Source: Picosynechococcus sp. PCC 7003
GTDB lineage: Bacteria; Cyanobacteriota; Cyanobacteriia; Cyanobacteriales; MRBY01
Assembly: GCF_001693255.1 (NCBI RefSeq)
Contig: NZ_CP016474.1
Span: forward strand, 62,001-126,000
DNA: 64,000 bases
Direction of reading: 5' to 3'
Made by a program: the position numbers and the translations under genes. Shown here piece after piece: positions 8,902 through 19,087 of the stretch. Position 1 is the stretch's first letter; each line of letters starts with the position of its first letter. Under the pieces are notes generated by a model. That model saw nothing but the letters and a program-made list of their open reading frames with translations, was not told the origin of the DNA and ran no database searches.

Positions 8902-10332
8902 ATGCCCCCCATCAGTGAGTTCACCCAAAATCCCTTCGTTTGTCTGCCCTATGAACAGGTGTTTGCAAGCCTAGGCGATCGCTTTTCTGATGCAGTGACG
9001 GCGGCGGACTTTTCTCAATACGAGCTACGGTTCCGTAATGACGCTGTTTTAGAAAAATTCGGCCTCGAACCCAAACAAGTAGACGATCAAGATTTCATCG
9101 AAGCCTTTGGTCAGTTCCAAGCGCCCCATCCCCTGCGGGCTATGTGTTACCACGGCTATCAATTTGGCCAATACAATCCCCAACTGGGCGACGGGCGCGG
9201 TTTTCTTTATGGACAGGTGCGCGCCCAGGATGGCTTACTCTATGACCTCGGCACCAAAGGCTCTGGCCAAACCCCCTATTCCCGCAATGGGGATGGGCGT
9301 CTAACGCTCAAGGGTGGCGTTCGGGAAGTTTTAGCGGCGGAAGCGTTGCATCAACTGGGAGTGAATACATCCCGTTGTTTGAGCTTGATCGAAACGGGGG
9401 AATCCCTCTGGCGGGGTGATGAACCTTCTCCAACGCGGTCTTCGGTGATGGTGCGGTTCCAGCGATCGCATATTCGGTTTGGCACCTTTGAACGGCTTTA
9501 TTACCTGCAACGGCGGGATCTCTTACAGCAACTCCTCGACCATGTGGTGACCCATTACTACAGCGACTATGCCGGGGACGAAAATTCCTACGCCCTGTTT
9601 TATGCTGATCTGGTGAAACGGGTGGCGCGATTGGCGGCCCAGTGGATGGCGGCGGGTTTTTGTCATGGGGTTTTAAATACGGATAATATGGCGATTACAG
9701 GGGAAAGCTTTGATTATGGCCCCTATGCGTTTATTCCCAGCTACGACCGCAAGTTTACGGCGGCTTACTTCGACTACAGTGGTCGGTATAGCTATGGCAA
9801 CCAGCCGATGATCTGCCGTCTGAATTTAGAAATGTTGCAAATGCCTTTAGGGATGGTGATGGATAAGCGAGATTTGGCGACGGGCCTTGTGAACTACGAC
9901 ATTGAATATGAGCAAAGCTATCGCCAGTTAATGCTCGAAAAATTGGGGCTGCGAGATTTCCCCGAAGATCTAGGGGCAGATCTCCTCGCTGCAACTTTGG
10001 CACTCCTAGAAGAAACCCAAACGGGCTACCACGAATTTTTCTATCAGTTGGGAATTCAGTTTAACCATGCTTGGCGATCGCACGCTGAAACCATCCTCGA
10101 AAATAGCGATTTATCGGGGCCGCTGTTTGAAAAGTGGCAAGGACTTTACCAGCAAGCCTTACAGGAAATTCCTGAACCTGAGTTGGATCAGATTGGCGAT
10201 CGCCTCCAGCAGACCAACCCGAAAACGGCGCTCTTACGTCCGGTGATCGAATCTATTTGGGAACCGATCACCACAGAAAACAACTGGCAACCTTTTTATG
10301 ATCTGCTCGCCGCAATTCAGCAACGCCAATAG
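8902..10332 (+). CDS. selO: protein adenylyltransferase SelO (YdiU/UPF0061)
   Basis: SelO is a pseudokinase-fold enzyme that transfers AMP from ATP, in inverted orientation, to Ser/Thr/Tyr of target proteins, with a role in redox homeostasis in bacteria and mitochondria. The 476-aa length fits the bacterial family (about 480). Recognisable family stretches are [14 protein letters not shown] near the N-terminus, [20 protein letters not shown] (nucleotide-binding loop), [16 protein letters not shown] and the catalytic region [16 protein letters not shown] followed by FDYGPYAF. No C-terminal selenocysteine/cysteine is seen, as in many bacterial members. ATG 8902 has no good ribosome-binding site; the hairpin element ends about 10 bases upstream, so expression signals may lie inside that element. 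Confidence 0.94.
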   Translation: MPPISEFTQNPFVCLPYEQVFASLGDRFSDAVTAADFSQYELRFRNDAVLEKFGLEPKQVDDQDFIEAFGQFQAPHPLRAMCYHGYQFGQYNPQLGDGRGFLYGQVRAQDGLLYDLGTKGSGQTPYSRNGDGRLTLKGGVREVLAAEALHQLGVNTSRCLSLIETGESLWRGDEPSPTRSSVMVRFQRSHIRFGTFERLYYLQRRDLLQQLLDHVVTHYYSDYAGDENSYALFYADLVKRVARLAAQWMAAGFCHGVLNTDNMAITGESFDYGPYAFIPSYDRKFTAAYFDYSGRYSYGNQPMICRLNLEMLQMPLGMVMDKRDLATGLVNYDIEYEQSYRQLMLEKLGLRDFPEDLGADLLAATLALLEETQTGYHEFFYQLGIQFNHAWRSHAETILENSDLSGPLFEKWQGLYQQALQEIPEPELDQIGDRLQQTNPKTALLRPVIESIWEPITTENNWQPFYDLLAAIQQRQ

Positions 10333-10396
10333 TGCTAAAGTACAACGTCGAACCAGTGACATGGTCATATTTTTGATTTTTTAAGGATGAAGCCCG

Positions 10397-10576
10397 ATGG
10401 AATGGACAGACGAAGCCAAAACCCTTTTTAAGCAAATTCCCTTTTTTGTGCGTCCCTTTGCCAAGGGGAAAATTGAAAAACTCGCCGAAGAAATGGGGGC
10501 AACAATCATCGATAAGGACATTTATATCCAGGCCAAAGCTAAATTTAACGACCCGAAAAAATCAGGGGAAGCTTAA
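10397..10576 (+). CDS. PCP reductase (ChlB C-terminal-like) small protein
   Basis: A 59-residue protein starting MEWTDEAKTLFKQIPFFVR and continuing with a helix and a short strand (AEEMGATIIDKD). This is the pattern of the PF08369 'proto-chlorophyllide reductase 57 kD subunit' C-terminal domain, normally fused to ChlB of the dark-operative protochlorophyllide reductase. In cyanobacteria it also exists as a stand-alone small protein of unknown role; a redox or tetrapyrrole link is only inferred. AAGGA lies 11 bases before the ATG. It follows selO by 64 bases on the same strand and ends 2 bases before the convergent lpxB stop. Confidence 0.82.
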   Translation: MEWTDEAKTLFKQIPFFVRPFAKGKIEKLAEEMGATIIDKDIYIQAKAKFNDPKKSGEA

Positions 10577-10578
10577 CT

Positions 10579-11751
10579 TTATCGTCGGTGACTGGGAAAG
10601 GTAAGAATATCAACAGCCGCCACATCACAGGCTTTGCCGTCGCCCATAACTTGCCGCATTTCTTGATAATCTTGCTGGAGTTGGGCTTGGCGATCGCCAT
10701 CCTGGAGTAAAGCTAAAGATTCCTGGACAATGCGGGGGGCGGTCGCTTCTGTTTGCAACAATTCAGGGACGATCCGGCGCATCAGGGTCAAATTCACCGG
10801 ACACATGAAAGGGATCGAAAATTTCAGCAGATGTTTCGCAATCCAAGCGGTAATGGGATGCACTCTATAAAGCACCACCTGGGGTACGTCCAACAGGGCA
10901 ATTTCGAGGTTTACGGTGCCTGATTTTGTGATCGCCAGATCCGCAGCGGCGATCGCCAAGGGGGTTTGGGCCGAATCATCGATGAGAATCGCATTTAAAC
11001 CCGCCTCATTGACCGCCGTTTCTAGGATGTTGCGGTAGTGGGGCAGGGCGACGGGAATTAAAAACTTTACCTCCGGCACCTGACGCTGGAGAATTTGGGC
11101 GGCTTCTATCATCACAGGCAAAAGGTACTTTAATTCCTGACGACGAGACGCTGGCAATAGTGTGATCAGGGAATGCTCTGGGTGTAAGCCTAATTGTTCC
11201 CGGGCAGCAGCACGCCGGGGGTAGGTGGCCATTTTCGCCACGAGGGGATGGCCCACAAATTTCACATCAATGCCATATTCGGCAAAGTAACGGGCTTCTT
11301 CGGGGAAAATCGCGAGGATGCGGTCGGTAATGCGGGCGATCGCCTTGGTATTGTTGTCATTAAATGACCAAACCCAAGCCTGGGGGGCAATGTAGTAAAT
11401 GATCGGCACCTGGGGCAACTGACGACGGACAAAATTACCGATGCCAATATTCGGGCCAATGTAATCGATCAGTACCACCAGATCCGGCGGCTTTTCCTTG
11501 AGGTAGCGTTTTGCCTGTCGTTGAATACGGAGGGTGGGAATGATGTAGGGCAGGGATTCGATCAGACCAATGGAGCCAATTTTTGTGGTGTTCCCCAGGA
11601 GAGTGGCTCCCGCTGCGGCCATGCGATCGCCTCCCAAGGCTGTAATTTTCAGGTCAATGTTGAGGGCTTCGGCCTGACGAAAAAGCGCTTCTACCAGGAG
11701 GCTCCCCTGGAGATCGCCGGACACTTCCCCCGTACTGATGAAAATATGCAT
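10579..11751 (-). CDS. lpxB: lipid-A-disaccharide synthase
   Basis: LpxB joins UDP-diacylglucosamine and lipid X into the disaccharide of lipid A, at the inner face of the membrane (GT19 family). The 390-aa protein begins with the family signature MHIFISTGEVSGDLQGS; other typical stretches are ALGGDRMAAAGATLLGN, YYIAPQAWVW, FVGHPLV and KSGTVNLEIALL, which form the UDP-sugar site. Length fits. It is the last gene of a leftward cluster fabZ-lpxA-lpxB; the lpxA stop is 6 bases upstream, so the two are surely co-translated. LpxC, which would normally supply the deacetylated substrate, is not in the cluster. Confidence 0.97.
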   Translation of the reverse strand: MHIFISTGEVSGDLQGSLLVEALFRQAEALNIDLKITALGGDRMAAAGATLLGNTTKIGSIGLIESLPYIIPTLRIQRQAKRYLKEKPPDLVVLIDYIGPNIGIGNFVRRQLPQVPIIYYIAPQAWVWSFNDNNTKAIARITDRILAIFPEEARYFAEYGIDVKFVGHPLVAKMATYPRRAAAREQLGLHPEHSLITLLPASRRQELKYLLPVMIEAAQILQRQVPEVKFLIPVALPHYRNILETAVNEAGLNAILIDDSAQTPLAIAAADLAITKSGTVNLEIALLDVPQVVLYRVHPITAWIAKHLLKFSIPFMCPVNLTLMRRIVPELLQTEATAPRIVQESLALLQDGDRQAQLQQDYQEMRQVMGDGKACDVAAVDILTFPSHRR

Positions 11752-11757
11752 TATCGC

Positions 11758-12555
11758 CTAACTCCGTTTCCCCGGAATTAAACCGCGACGGCTGGGGTCA
11801 AGGGCTTTTTCGAGAAATTGTTGTAGATGACGTAAATGTTCGTGGTCGCCAATGTGTGAGAGTTGGGCGATCGCCTCAGATGTTTTTAAATCAGAACGGT
11901 AAAGTAAGCGAAATGCCTGTTTGAGTAACCCCATTTCAGCCGGGGTTAAACCACTGCGCTTCAGACCGACTAAATTTAAAGAGCGCACCTTCGATGGGTT
12001 GCCTTCGACCAGCATAAACGGCGGCACATCCCGGTCAATGCGACTCATGCCGCCTAGCATCGCCATCTTCCCAATATGGACAAACTGGTGAATCCCCAAC
12101 ATCCCACCAATCACCGCCCGGGATTCGATTTCCACATGGCCGGCGATCGCCACATTATTCGCAATGATGATGTTATTTTCCAGAACGCAATTGTGGGCCA
12201 CATGGACATAGGCCATCAAAAGATTGTCGTTCCCAATGATCGTTTTTTCTCCTGCCGCCGTCGCCCGATTCACCGTCACATATTCGCGGATCGTATTGCG
12301 ATCGCCAATTTCAACTAAACTGGCCGCCCCTTGATACTTAAGATCCTGCGGTTCTAAGCCGATAGCCGCCCCTGGGTAAATCCGATTCCCCTGACCAATG
12401 CGTGTATAACCATCCAAAATTGCATGGGCACCAATAACCGTACCTTCCCCGACCGTGACATACTCACCAATCACTGCATAGGGGCCAATCTGAACCGTTG
12501 GATGAATTTGAGCGTTGGGGTGAACCACCGCCGTCGGATGAATCAGAGTACTCAA
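11758..12555 (-). CDS. lpxA: UDP-N-acetylglucosamine acyltransferase
   Basis: LpxA adds a 3-hydroxyacyl chain from acyl-ACP to UDP-GlcNAc, the first step of lipid A synthesis. The 265-aa protein is built of hexapeptide repeats (left-handed beta helix): IHPTAVVHPNAQIHPTVQIG and onward to about residue 190. It carries the catalytic-loop histidine region MAYVHVAHNC and the acceptor-binding NRATAAGE. A helical C-terminal domain follows (GLTPAEMGLLKQAFRLLYR). Length is normal for bacterial LpxA (about 262). Fifty bases separate it from fabZ upstream and six from lpxB downstream, an operon typical of Gram-negative envelopes. Confidence 0.97.
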   Translation of the reverse strand: MSTLIHPTAVVHPNAQIHPTVQIGPYAVIGEYVTVGEGTVIGAHAILDGYTRIGQGNRIYPGAAIGLEPQDLKYQGAASLVEIGDRNTIREYVTVNRATAAGEKTIIGNDNLLMAYVHVAHNCVLENNIIIANNVAIAGHVEIESRAVIGGMLGIHQFVHIGKMAMLGGMSRIDRDVPPFMLVEGNPSKVRSLNLVGLKRSGLTPAEMGLLKQAFRLLYRSDLKTSEAIAQLSHIGDHEHLRHLQQFLEKALDPSRRGLIPGKRS

Positions 12556-12605
12556 AAGAATTCTCCAGTTTGCTCCATAGTAGTTTTAGCGGGCCTTAGG
12601 GCCAA

Positions 12606-13073
12606 TTATTCAAAATTTAGACGGGAAAAGAGCATCTCCCCTTCCACCGCCACTTGACCATCCACGGTGCCACAGCCCTTCATTTTCGCGATACGCTTCG
12701 CCTTTACCGTGATCACTTCCACCGTCATAATCAGTTGGTCTCCAGGGACTACCGGTCGCCGGAACCGGACTTTATCAATCCCAGCAAACGCAAAAAAGCT
12801 ATCTTCCATGCCCGGCATTTGGGTCAAAATAAACCCACCGACCTGGGCCATCGCTTCTACCATCAGCACCCCCGGCATAATTGGGTGATTCGGGATATGA
12901 CCTTGGAAATGGGGTTCATTAAAGGTGATATTTTTTAGGCCCACAGCCTTTTCACCAGGTATGTATTCGAGGATGCGGTCTACCAGCGAAAAAGGATAGC
13001 GGTGGGGCAGTAATTTTTGAATTTCTTCGACGGGGATCGGCTGGGCCAAAGTTCCAGGATGTTCTGTGGTCAT
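12606..13073 (-). CDS. fabZ: 3-hydroxyacyl-ACP dehydratase FabZ
   Basis: FabZ removes water from 3-hydroxyacyl-ACP in each round of fatty acid elongation. The 155-aa hot-dog fold protein has the active-site histidine in [19 protein letters not shown] (the motif GHFPxxPxxPGV in most relatives) and the helix with the acidic residue (ALAQVGG type: [11 protein letters not shown]). The N-terminal [20 protein letters not shown] is the standard FabZ start. Length is normal. Placed first in the fabZ-lpxA-lpxB cluster, it competes with LpxA for the same 3-hydroxyacyl-ACP pool, which explains the conserved linkage. Confidence 0.97.
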
Positions 13074-13207
13074 AGACGGTGATCAATCAATAACAGTCTG
13101 TGCGGCTAGTTTAGATTACTACAAAATGTTAACTCTGCAGCGCTTCTCCATGGGGGATCTATACCCGTGCCCCATTTTGGTTAAAATCAAGTCTGTTCGT
13201 AGCTCGA

Positions 13208-13465
13208 TTAGGAACCCTTTTGGTTCGCAGAACGGAACCGCCCTGATACAAAATCACGCTTTTGGAGATGTTTTGTGCTCCGCCCTGTCACTCGCTTGCG
13301 CCACATCTTAAAGCTAGAGCGTTTCATATAGCGCCGCATAATTTGAATCACTTCCTTTTCCTGGAGCCCAAATTGCAACTCAATGGCCTCAAAGGTGGTG
13401 CGGTCTTCCCAGGCCATTTCGATCACCCGGTCAATGGTGGCCTCATCTAGCGCCTCAAAATTCAT
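13208..13465 (-). CDS. TIGR03643/DUF2805 family small protein
   Basis: An 85-aa basic protein. The N-terminal half (DRVIEMAWEDRTTFEAIE, then QFGLQEKEVIQIMRR) looks like a helix-turn-helix of the DUF2805/TIGR03643 family; the following MWRKRVTGRSTKH is the conserved family tail. Members are small, widely conserved and not characterised; a nucleic acid role is suggested by the basic composition only. ATG at 13465. It lies 134 bases upstream of fabZ on the same strand and about 55 bases downstream of the YlqF gene, also leftward. Confidence 0.82.
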   Translation of the reverse strand: MNFEALDEATIDRVIEMAWEDRTTFEAIELQFGLQEKEVIQIMRRYMKRSSFKMWRKRVTGRSTKHLQKRDFVSGRFRSANQKGS

Positions 13466-13521
13466 CGTTGTTTAACGTTCTATCTAAAAATCAGTTTCAC
13501 GCTGTACTGTAGCGCAAATCT

Positions 13522-14358
13522 TTAAGTCGGTAATTCGAGGGGGATTTGTCCCAAAATACCCTTGCGAAATTCGTGTAGTAGAGTCACTGCACTGCGTTCT
13601 TTATCGCCTTGGAAGCGGTGTTCTCCTAGGGCAATGACATAATCTTCGCCGGACATATCGAGGGGGTCGAGGTCATAGCGCTCGATGAGATGCTGCTCTA
13701 AATTCAGTTCTACGAGTAAATCCACCATTGCTGCGGCGACCAGTTGGTTGTCATAGGAGGCCGCACCAATATCCTCGCAAATGGCTAGTTTTACTGCATT
13801 GTGTTGATCATCGAGCTTCCAGGGAATCACCCCCGGAGCATCGAGCATTTCAATTTGGTCAGAGATTCTCACCCAGCGCAATTGTTTTGTCACTCCCGCT
13901 TTGCGGGCACTTTCGACGACTTTTTTGCCGACTAAACGGTTGATCAGGGCTGATTTCCCAACGTTAGGCAAACCCATGACCACTGCCCGCACGGGACGGG
14001 GCCGCATCCCCCGGGAAATACGACGGTCATTCATCGCTTTTCCGGCTAATTGGGCGGCTTTAATCACGCCTTTAACCCCGGTTCCTTTTTTTGCATCGGT
14101 AAAGACAGGCTGAATCTTCTGGGCTTGATACCAATCACGCCATTGACTGAGAATCTCGCTCGGAATCATATCCCGCCGATTAACCACCACGACCCTGGGC
14201 TTTTCGCCGATCCATTCATCGACCTGGGGGTGATGGGACGCGAAGGGGATGCGAGCATCAAGGACTTCTAACACCACATCAACGCGGTTGAGTTGTTCTT
14301 TGAGTTGGCGTTCGGCCTTGGCAATGTGGCCGGGATACCATTGGATCGGTTGGGGCAT
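13522..14358 (-). CDS. ylqF: ribosome biogenesis GTPase YlqF (RbgA)
   Basis: YlqF/RbgA is a circularly permuted GTPase that helps late assembly of the 50S subunit. The protein of 278 aa starts MPQPIQWYPGHIAKAERQL, the conserved family start. It shows permuted motif order: G4-type NRRD, then G1 GLPNVGKSALINRL and G3 DAPGV. The frame is open up to 14481, but the longer form would overlap the enolase terminator and lacks conservation, so ATG 14358 is chosen. Leftward, following eno by about 190 bases. With rnc, rbfA and der it is one of several ribosome-maturation genes in this window. Confidence 0.94.
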   Translation of the reverse strand: MPQPIQWYPGHIAKAERQLKEQLNRVDVVLEVLDARIPFASHHPQVDEWIGEKPRVVVVNRRDMIPSEILSQWRDWYQAQKIQPVFTDAKKGTGVKGVIKAAQLAGKAMNDRRISRGMRPRPVRAVVMGLPNVGKSALINRLVGKKVVESARKAGVTKQLRWVRISDQIEMLDAPGVIPWKLDDQHNAVKLAICEDIGAASYDNQLVAAAMVDLLVELNLEQHLIERYDLDPLDMSGEDYVIALGEHRFQGDKERSAVTLLHEFRKGILGQIPLELPT

Positions 14359-14467
14359 GGGAAGGAAGTCAAAACGGTGTTTTTTATCATACTGCCTTGG
14401 GTTCGGTCGAAAATTGCTTAGGGGCAAATTAGCAGCGCTTTTGGCGATCGCCTTTTGACGACTCACC

Positions 14468-14501
14468 ACAAAAAAGACCACAGCGATAGAACACTGTGAT
14501 C
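14468..14501 (-). terminator. intrinsic terminator of enolase
   Basis: Read leftward, GATCACAG (14501-14494) pairs with CTGTGGTC (14483-14476) around a 10-base loop and is followed directly by TTTTTTG. It lies about 50 bases past the eno stop codon and before the ylqF start. Confidence 0.8.
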
Positions 14502-14552
14502 TGGATGGGAGTATGAAAAAGTTAAAGTTGAATGTCTGTTAGACGAGAACTC

Positions 14553-16223
<1,671 letters not shown>

Positions 16224-16619
16224 ATGGCAAATAGTCGACGGGTATCGAAGGTTTCTTCGCTCATTAAGCGGGAAGTGAGTTTGATGCTCATGCAAGATAT
16301 TAAAGATGACCGGGTTGGGGCGGGCATGGTGAGCATTACTGAAGTGGAAGTGTCTGGGGATCTGCAGCACGCGAAGATTTTTGTGAGCATCTATGGTTCA
16401 GCAGAAGCCAGAGCCGAAACGATGGAAGGGCTGAAGGCTAGCCAAGGGTTTGTGCGTCGTACCCTAGGTCAACGGATTCGCCTGCGGCGATCGCCAGAGG
16501 TTTCATTCATTGAAGACCGCTCCCTCGAAGAAGGAGACCGGATGATCCATCTCATTAACCAATTAGAAATTAAGGATCCAGAGGAATTAGAAGCCCAAGA
16601 ATCCGAGGAAATGGTGTAA
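16224..16619 (+). CDS. rbfA: ribosome-binding factor A
   Basis: RbfA binds the 30S subunit and assists 16S rRNA 5'-end maturation and cold adaptation. The 131-aa KH-like protein begins with the typical [20 protein letters not shown] and has [20 protein letters not shown] and [18 protein letters not shown]. These match the family, including the AxG-type kink region replaced by Ser-Gln (KASQGFVRR). The C-terminus is acidic ([11 protein letters not shown]). Strong ribosome-binding site TAGGAGG 11 bases before ATG 16224. A GH3 gene begins 11 bases after the stop, so the two probably form an operon, an arrangement without obvious functional logic. Confidence 0.95.
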   Translation: MANSRRVSKVSSLIKREVSLMLMQDIKDDRVGAGMVSITEVEVSGDLQHAKIFVSIYGSAEARAETMEGLKASQGFVRRTLGQRIRLRRSPEVSFIEDRSLEEGDRMIHLINQLEIKDPEELEAQESEEMV

Positions 16620-16630
16620 CGCCCTTGGTG

Positions 16631-18223
16631 ATGGCTCCTCTCCCCCCGATTGAATCTTTGTCTCTGCGCCAGGCGATCGCCCAGATGATCGTCGTGCGGG
16701 GGGCCGGCTATTTATTCGACCACGAACGACCCTACCCCCAATGGGAAGCCGACGAGGCAACCCTGAAGCGGTGGATCGAAGCCGGTATCGGCGGCGTAAT
16801 TCTCCTGGGGGGCAGTGCTGCCGAAGTGGCCCAAAAAACCAAGCAATTGCAACATTGGGCTAAAATGCCCCTTCTGATTGCCGCAGATATCGAAGAAGGG
16901 GTCGGTCAACGGTTTAGCGGTGCCACAGAATTTCCGCCCCCCATGGCCCTTGGTGAGATTTGGCGTACAGATCCCCACCAGGCGATCGCCCTGGCAGAAA
17001 CCATGGGCGCGATTACGGCCCAGGAAGCCCTCAGTATCGGGATCAATTGGGTCTTGGCTCCCGTGCTGGATGTAAATAACAATCCCCATAACCCGGTGAT
17101 CAACATCCGCGCCTTCGGAGAAACGCCGGATCAAGTTAGTGCCTTGGGTACCGCTTTTATCCGTGGGGCGCAACAATACGCTGTTTTAACCACAGCGAAA
17201 CATTTCCCTGGCCATGGGGACACGGCGACCGATTCTCACCTCGCTCTCCCCACCATTTCCCACAACGAAACGCGCTTAAATACCGTCGAACTCCCTCCTT
17301 TTGAAGCTGCCATTCAAACGGGAGTCGATGCCGTGATGAGTGCTCACCTGATGATCCCCGCCTGGGATCAGCACTATCCAGCGACCCTTTCTCCGGCAAT
17401 TCTGACAACTCAACTGCGGCAAAATCTGGGGTTTGGGGGGTTAATTGTCACCGATGCGTTGGTCATGGGGGGAATGACCCAGTTTGCAGACCCCAATACT
17501 GTTGCTGTCCAGGCGATCGCCGCTGGGGCCGATATTCTCTTGATGCCCCCCGATGTGGACGGAGCGATTACGGCCATCGAAACGGCAGTTAAAACAGGCC
17601 AACTCCCAGAAAGTCGCATCTACGCATCTGTGGCCCGCATTTGGCAAGCGAAGCAGAAAATTCTCACGGCGAAACCATTAATCTTTCCCCAGGGGATCAA
17701 CGGGGATCACCCAGAAACGCAAAAAACCGTTGCGATGATGCTGCAAAAGGCCGCTAAAAATAAAAAAGCCTCCATAAAAATATCAAGTTTTCCTGACAAT
17801 TTTGCGCGCAATTTAATTGTGGTGGATTCAGTTTTAAAAAGCCCTTTTTTGCGTCCCAATTGTCCGGTGATCGCCATTCCCCAACGTCACGGTTATACGG
17901 CAGAAATTATCGAATTAAAAACCCTCCCTCGCCTGCAGTTAGAAGCGATCCCTACCCTTGTACAGTGTTTTCTTCGGGGGAATCCCTTTACCGCAAAACT
18001 CGCGGATCCAATTGACTCTCTTAAAGAAATTGCCGCGCAAATACCGTTACAGGGCGTTATCTTTTACGGCAGTCCCTACTTCCTCGAAGCTTTACAAGCG
18101 GCTTTGCCAGAAATTCCCTGGTGGTTTAGCTATGGTCAAATGGCGATCGCCCAAGCACAAATCTGTACATCCCTCTGGGAATCAGTACCCCAACCGGATC
18201 ACACCGCTGCCGAGTTTATCTAA
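16631..18223 (+). CDS. glycoside hydrolase family 3 (beta-N-acetylhexosaminidase, NagZ-like)
   Basis: A 530-aa protein. The N-terminal TIM barrel (about residues 15-345) has NagZ-like signatures: IGGVILLGGS, IAADIEEGVGQR (substrate Asp region), NIRAFGETPDQV, TTAKHFPGHGDTATDSH (the His/Asp catalytic loop of NagZ enzymes) and LIVTDALVMGGM with the nucleophile Asp. The remaining ~180 residues form a second, poorly conserved domain, longer than the single-domain E. coli NagZ. The enzyme probably removes GlcNAc from peptidoglycan turnover products. No signal peptide, so cytosolic. ATG 16631 chosen; GTG and TTG codons lie one and two codons upstream. Confidence 0.9.
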   Translation: MAPLPPIESLSLRQAIAQMIVVRGAGYLFDHERPYPQWEADEATLKRWIEAGIGGVILLGGSAAEVAQKTKQLQHWAKMPLLIAADIEEGVGQRFSGATEFPPPMALGEIWRTDPHQAIALAETMGAITAQEALSIGINWVLAPVLDVNNNPHNPVINIRAFGETPDQVSALGTAFIRGAQQYAVLTTAKHFPGHGDTATDSHLALPTISHNETRLNTVELPPFEAAIQTGVDAVMSAHLMIPAWDQHYPATLSPAILTTQLRQNLGFGGLIVTDALVMGGMTQFADPNTVAVQAIAAGADILLMPPDVDGAITAIETAVKTGQLPESRIYASVARIWQAKQKILTAKPLIFPQGINGDHPETQKTVAMMLQKAAKNKKASIKISSFPDNFARNLIVVDSVLKSPFLRPNCPVIAIPQRHGYTAEIIELKTLPRLQLEAIPTLVQCFLRGNPFTAKLADPIDSLKEIAAQIPLQGVIFYGSPYFLEALQAALPEIPWWFSYGQMAIAQAQICTSLWESVPQPDHTAAEFI

Positions 18224-18323
18224 AAATTCCCCCCCGACGTTGGACAACGGATAATCCAACCTTAATGATCTTTGATTACATTACTTAAAGTTTCGCTAAA
18301 AACGTTATTGATAAGTATTGAAA

Positions 18324-18343
18324 TATACAGCGTTTTCTGTATA
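18324..18343. promoter_or_regulatory. 20-bp palindrome upstream of the DUF4327 pair
   Basis: TATACAG and CTGTATA form a perfect 7-bp inverted repeat with a 6-base spacer. It lies about 68-87 bases before the preferred start of the first DUF4327 gene and just upstream of a possible -10 box TAGAAT (18364-18369). The size and spacing suit a dimeric repressor or activator site, but no known regulator is identified. Confidence 0.35.
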
Positions 18344-18410
18344 GCAATGCCTTGCATAATCCAATAGAATAGGCATGGAACAAACATCAGCCACCCAAGA
18401 GGTAAATCCT

Positions 18411-18659
18411 ATGACCACCACGACAATGCCTCCGGCGTCTCCTACCCCAAAACATTTTTCTATTGAAATGCTTAAGGACGAAGCCCGTCAGTTGGTCGAA
18501 TCAGGAACAGTAGACTGCAGTCAACCTATTTATGTCCTCTGTCAGTTCATTCCGGCCCGGGAATGGGTTTGTGTAGAATGCGAACTCGAACGCAATGGCT
18601 TTCTCCTCCGGGATCAAATTGCCGATCTAAATCCAGCCCAATGCTGGTCTGATGACTAA
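18411..18659 (+). CDS. DUF4327 family protein, copy 1
   Basis: An 82-residue protein from ATG 18411, which has an AGAGGT ribosome-binding site about 10 bases upstream; an ATG at 18375 would add 12 residues but lacks such a site. The conserved core runs from LKDEARQLVESG through QPIYVLCQFIPAREWVCVEC to ELERNGFLLRDQI, the pattern of the cyanobacterial DUF4327 family. Two cysteines lie in the EWVCVECEL stretch. Role unknown. A second paralogue follows 67 bases later in the same direction, so the locus is a tandem duplication. It may be controlled by the 20-bp palindrome upstream. Confidence 0.85.
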   Translation: MTTTTMPPASPTPKHFSIEMLKDEARQLVESGTVDCSQPIYVLCQFIPAREWVCVECELERNGFLLRDQIADLNPAQCWSDD

Positions 18660-18726
18660 ATCAATTCACTGTTGTCGGTACCTGGGTGCACTGCCCAACG
18701 CCGACCATTCTCCTGGATGACTTTCC

Positions 18727-18969
18727 ATGACTCAATCAGTCTTTGCATTGCGATCGCCTTTCTTTTTTTCATTGGGACAAATTCGCGATGAAGTAAAACA
18801 ATTAGTCGAACAAAATCGTGTCAGTCGTCAACAGCCGATCTATAGCCTTTGTGAATATATTCCCCCCCGCGAGTGGCACTGCATCGAAGTCGAGCTAGAA
18901 CGCTGCGGCTTTCTCCTCCGGGACTGCATCGGTGATTTGCTGGGGGCAGAGCGATGGGATAACGATTAG
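18727..18969 (+). CDS. DUF4327 family protein, copy 2
   Basis: An 80-residue paralogue of the preceding gene. It shares IRDEVKQLVEQNRVSRQQPI, YSLCEYIPPREWHCIEVELE and RCGFLLRDCIGDLLG with copy 1. The cysteine pair of copy 1 is only partly kept (C in REWHCIE; extra C in ERCGFLLRDC). The higher divergence of the N-terminus and different cysteines suggest an old duplication with some specialisation. Starts at ATG 18727; no strong ribosome-binding site is seen. Function unknown; conserved only in cyanobacteria as far as I recall. Confidence 0.85.
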   Translation: MTQSVFALRSPFFFSLGQIRDEVKQLVEQNRVSRQQPIYSLCEYIPPREWHCIEVELERCGFLLRDCIGDLLGAERWDND

Positions 18970-19087
18970 TTGATCTCTTTCGTTATTACTCCAAGCAATA
19001 GGCACAAAAAAATAGGGCAGAAGTTTTTTTAACTGCCCCAAATGGTTGAACTCATATCAAATTTACTGACAGATCCGAACTTGATGC

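Noticed and set aside
8701-8928. 75-aa minus-strand frame and the upstream extension of crr7 through the hairpin element
   Set aside because: Runs through RNA-like hairpins, with no conserved protein pattern; the RRKRRG stretch is encoded by the palindrome.
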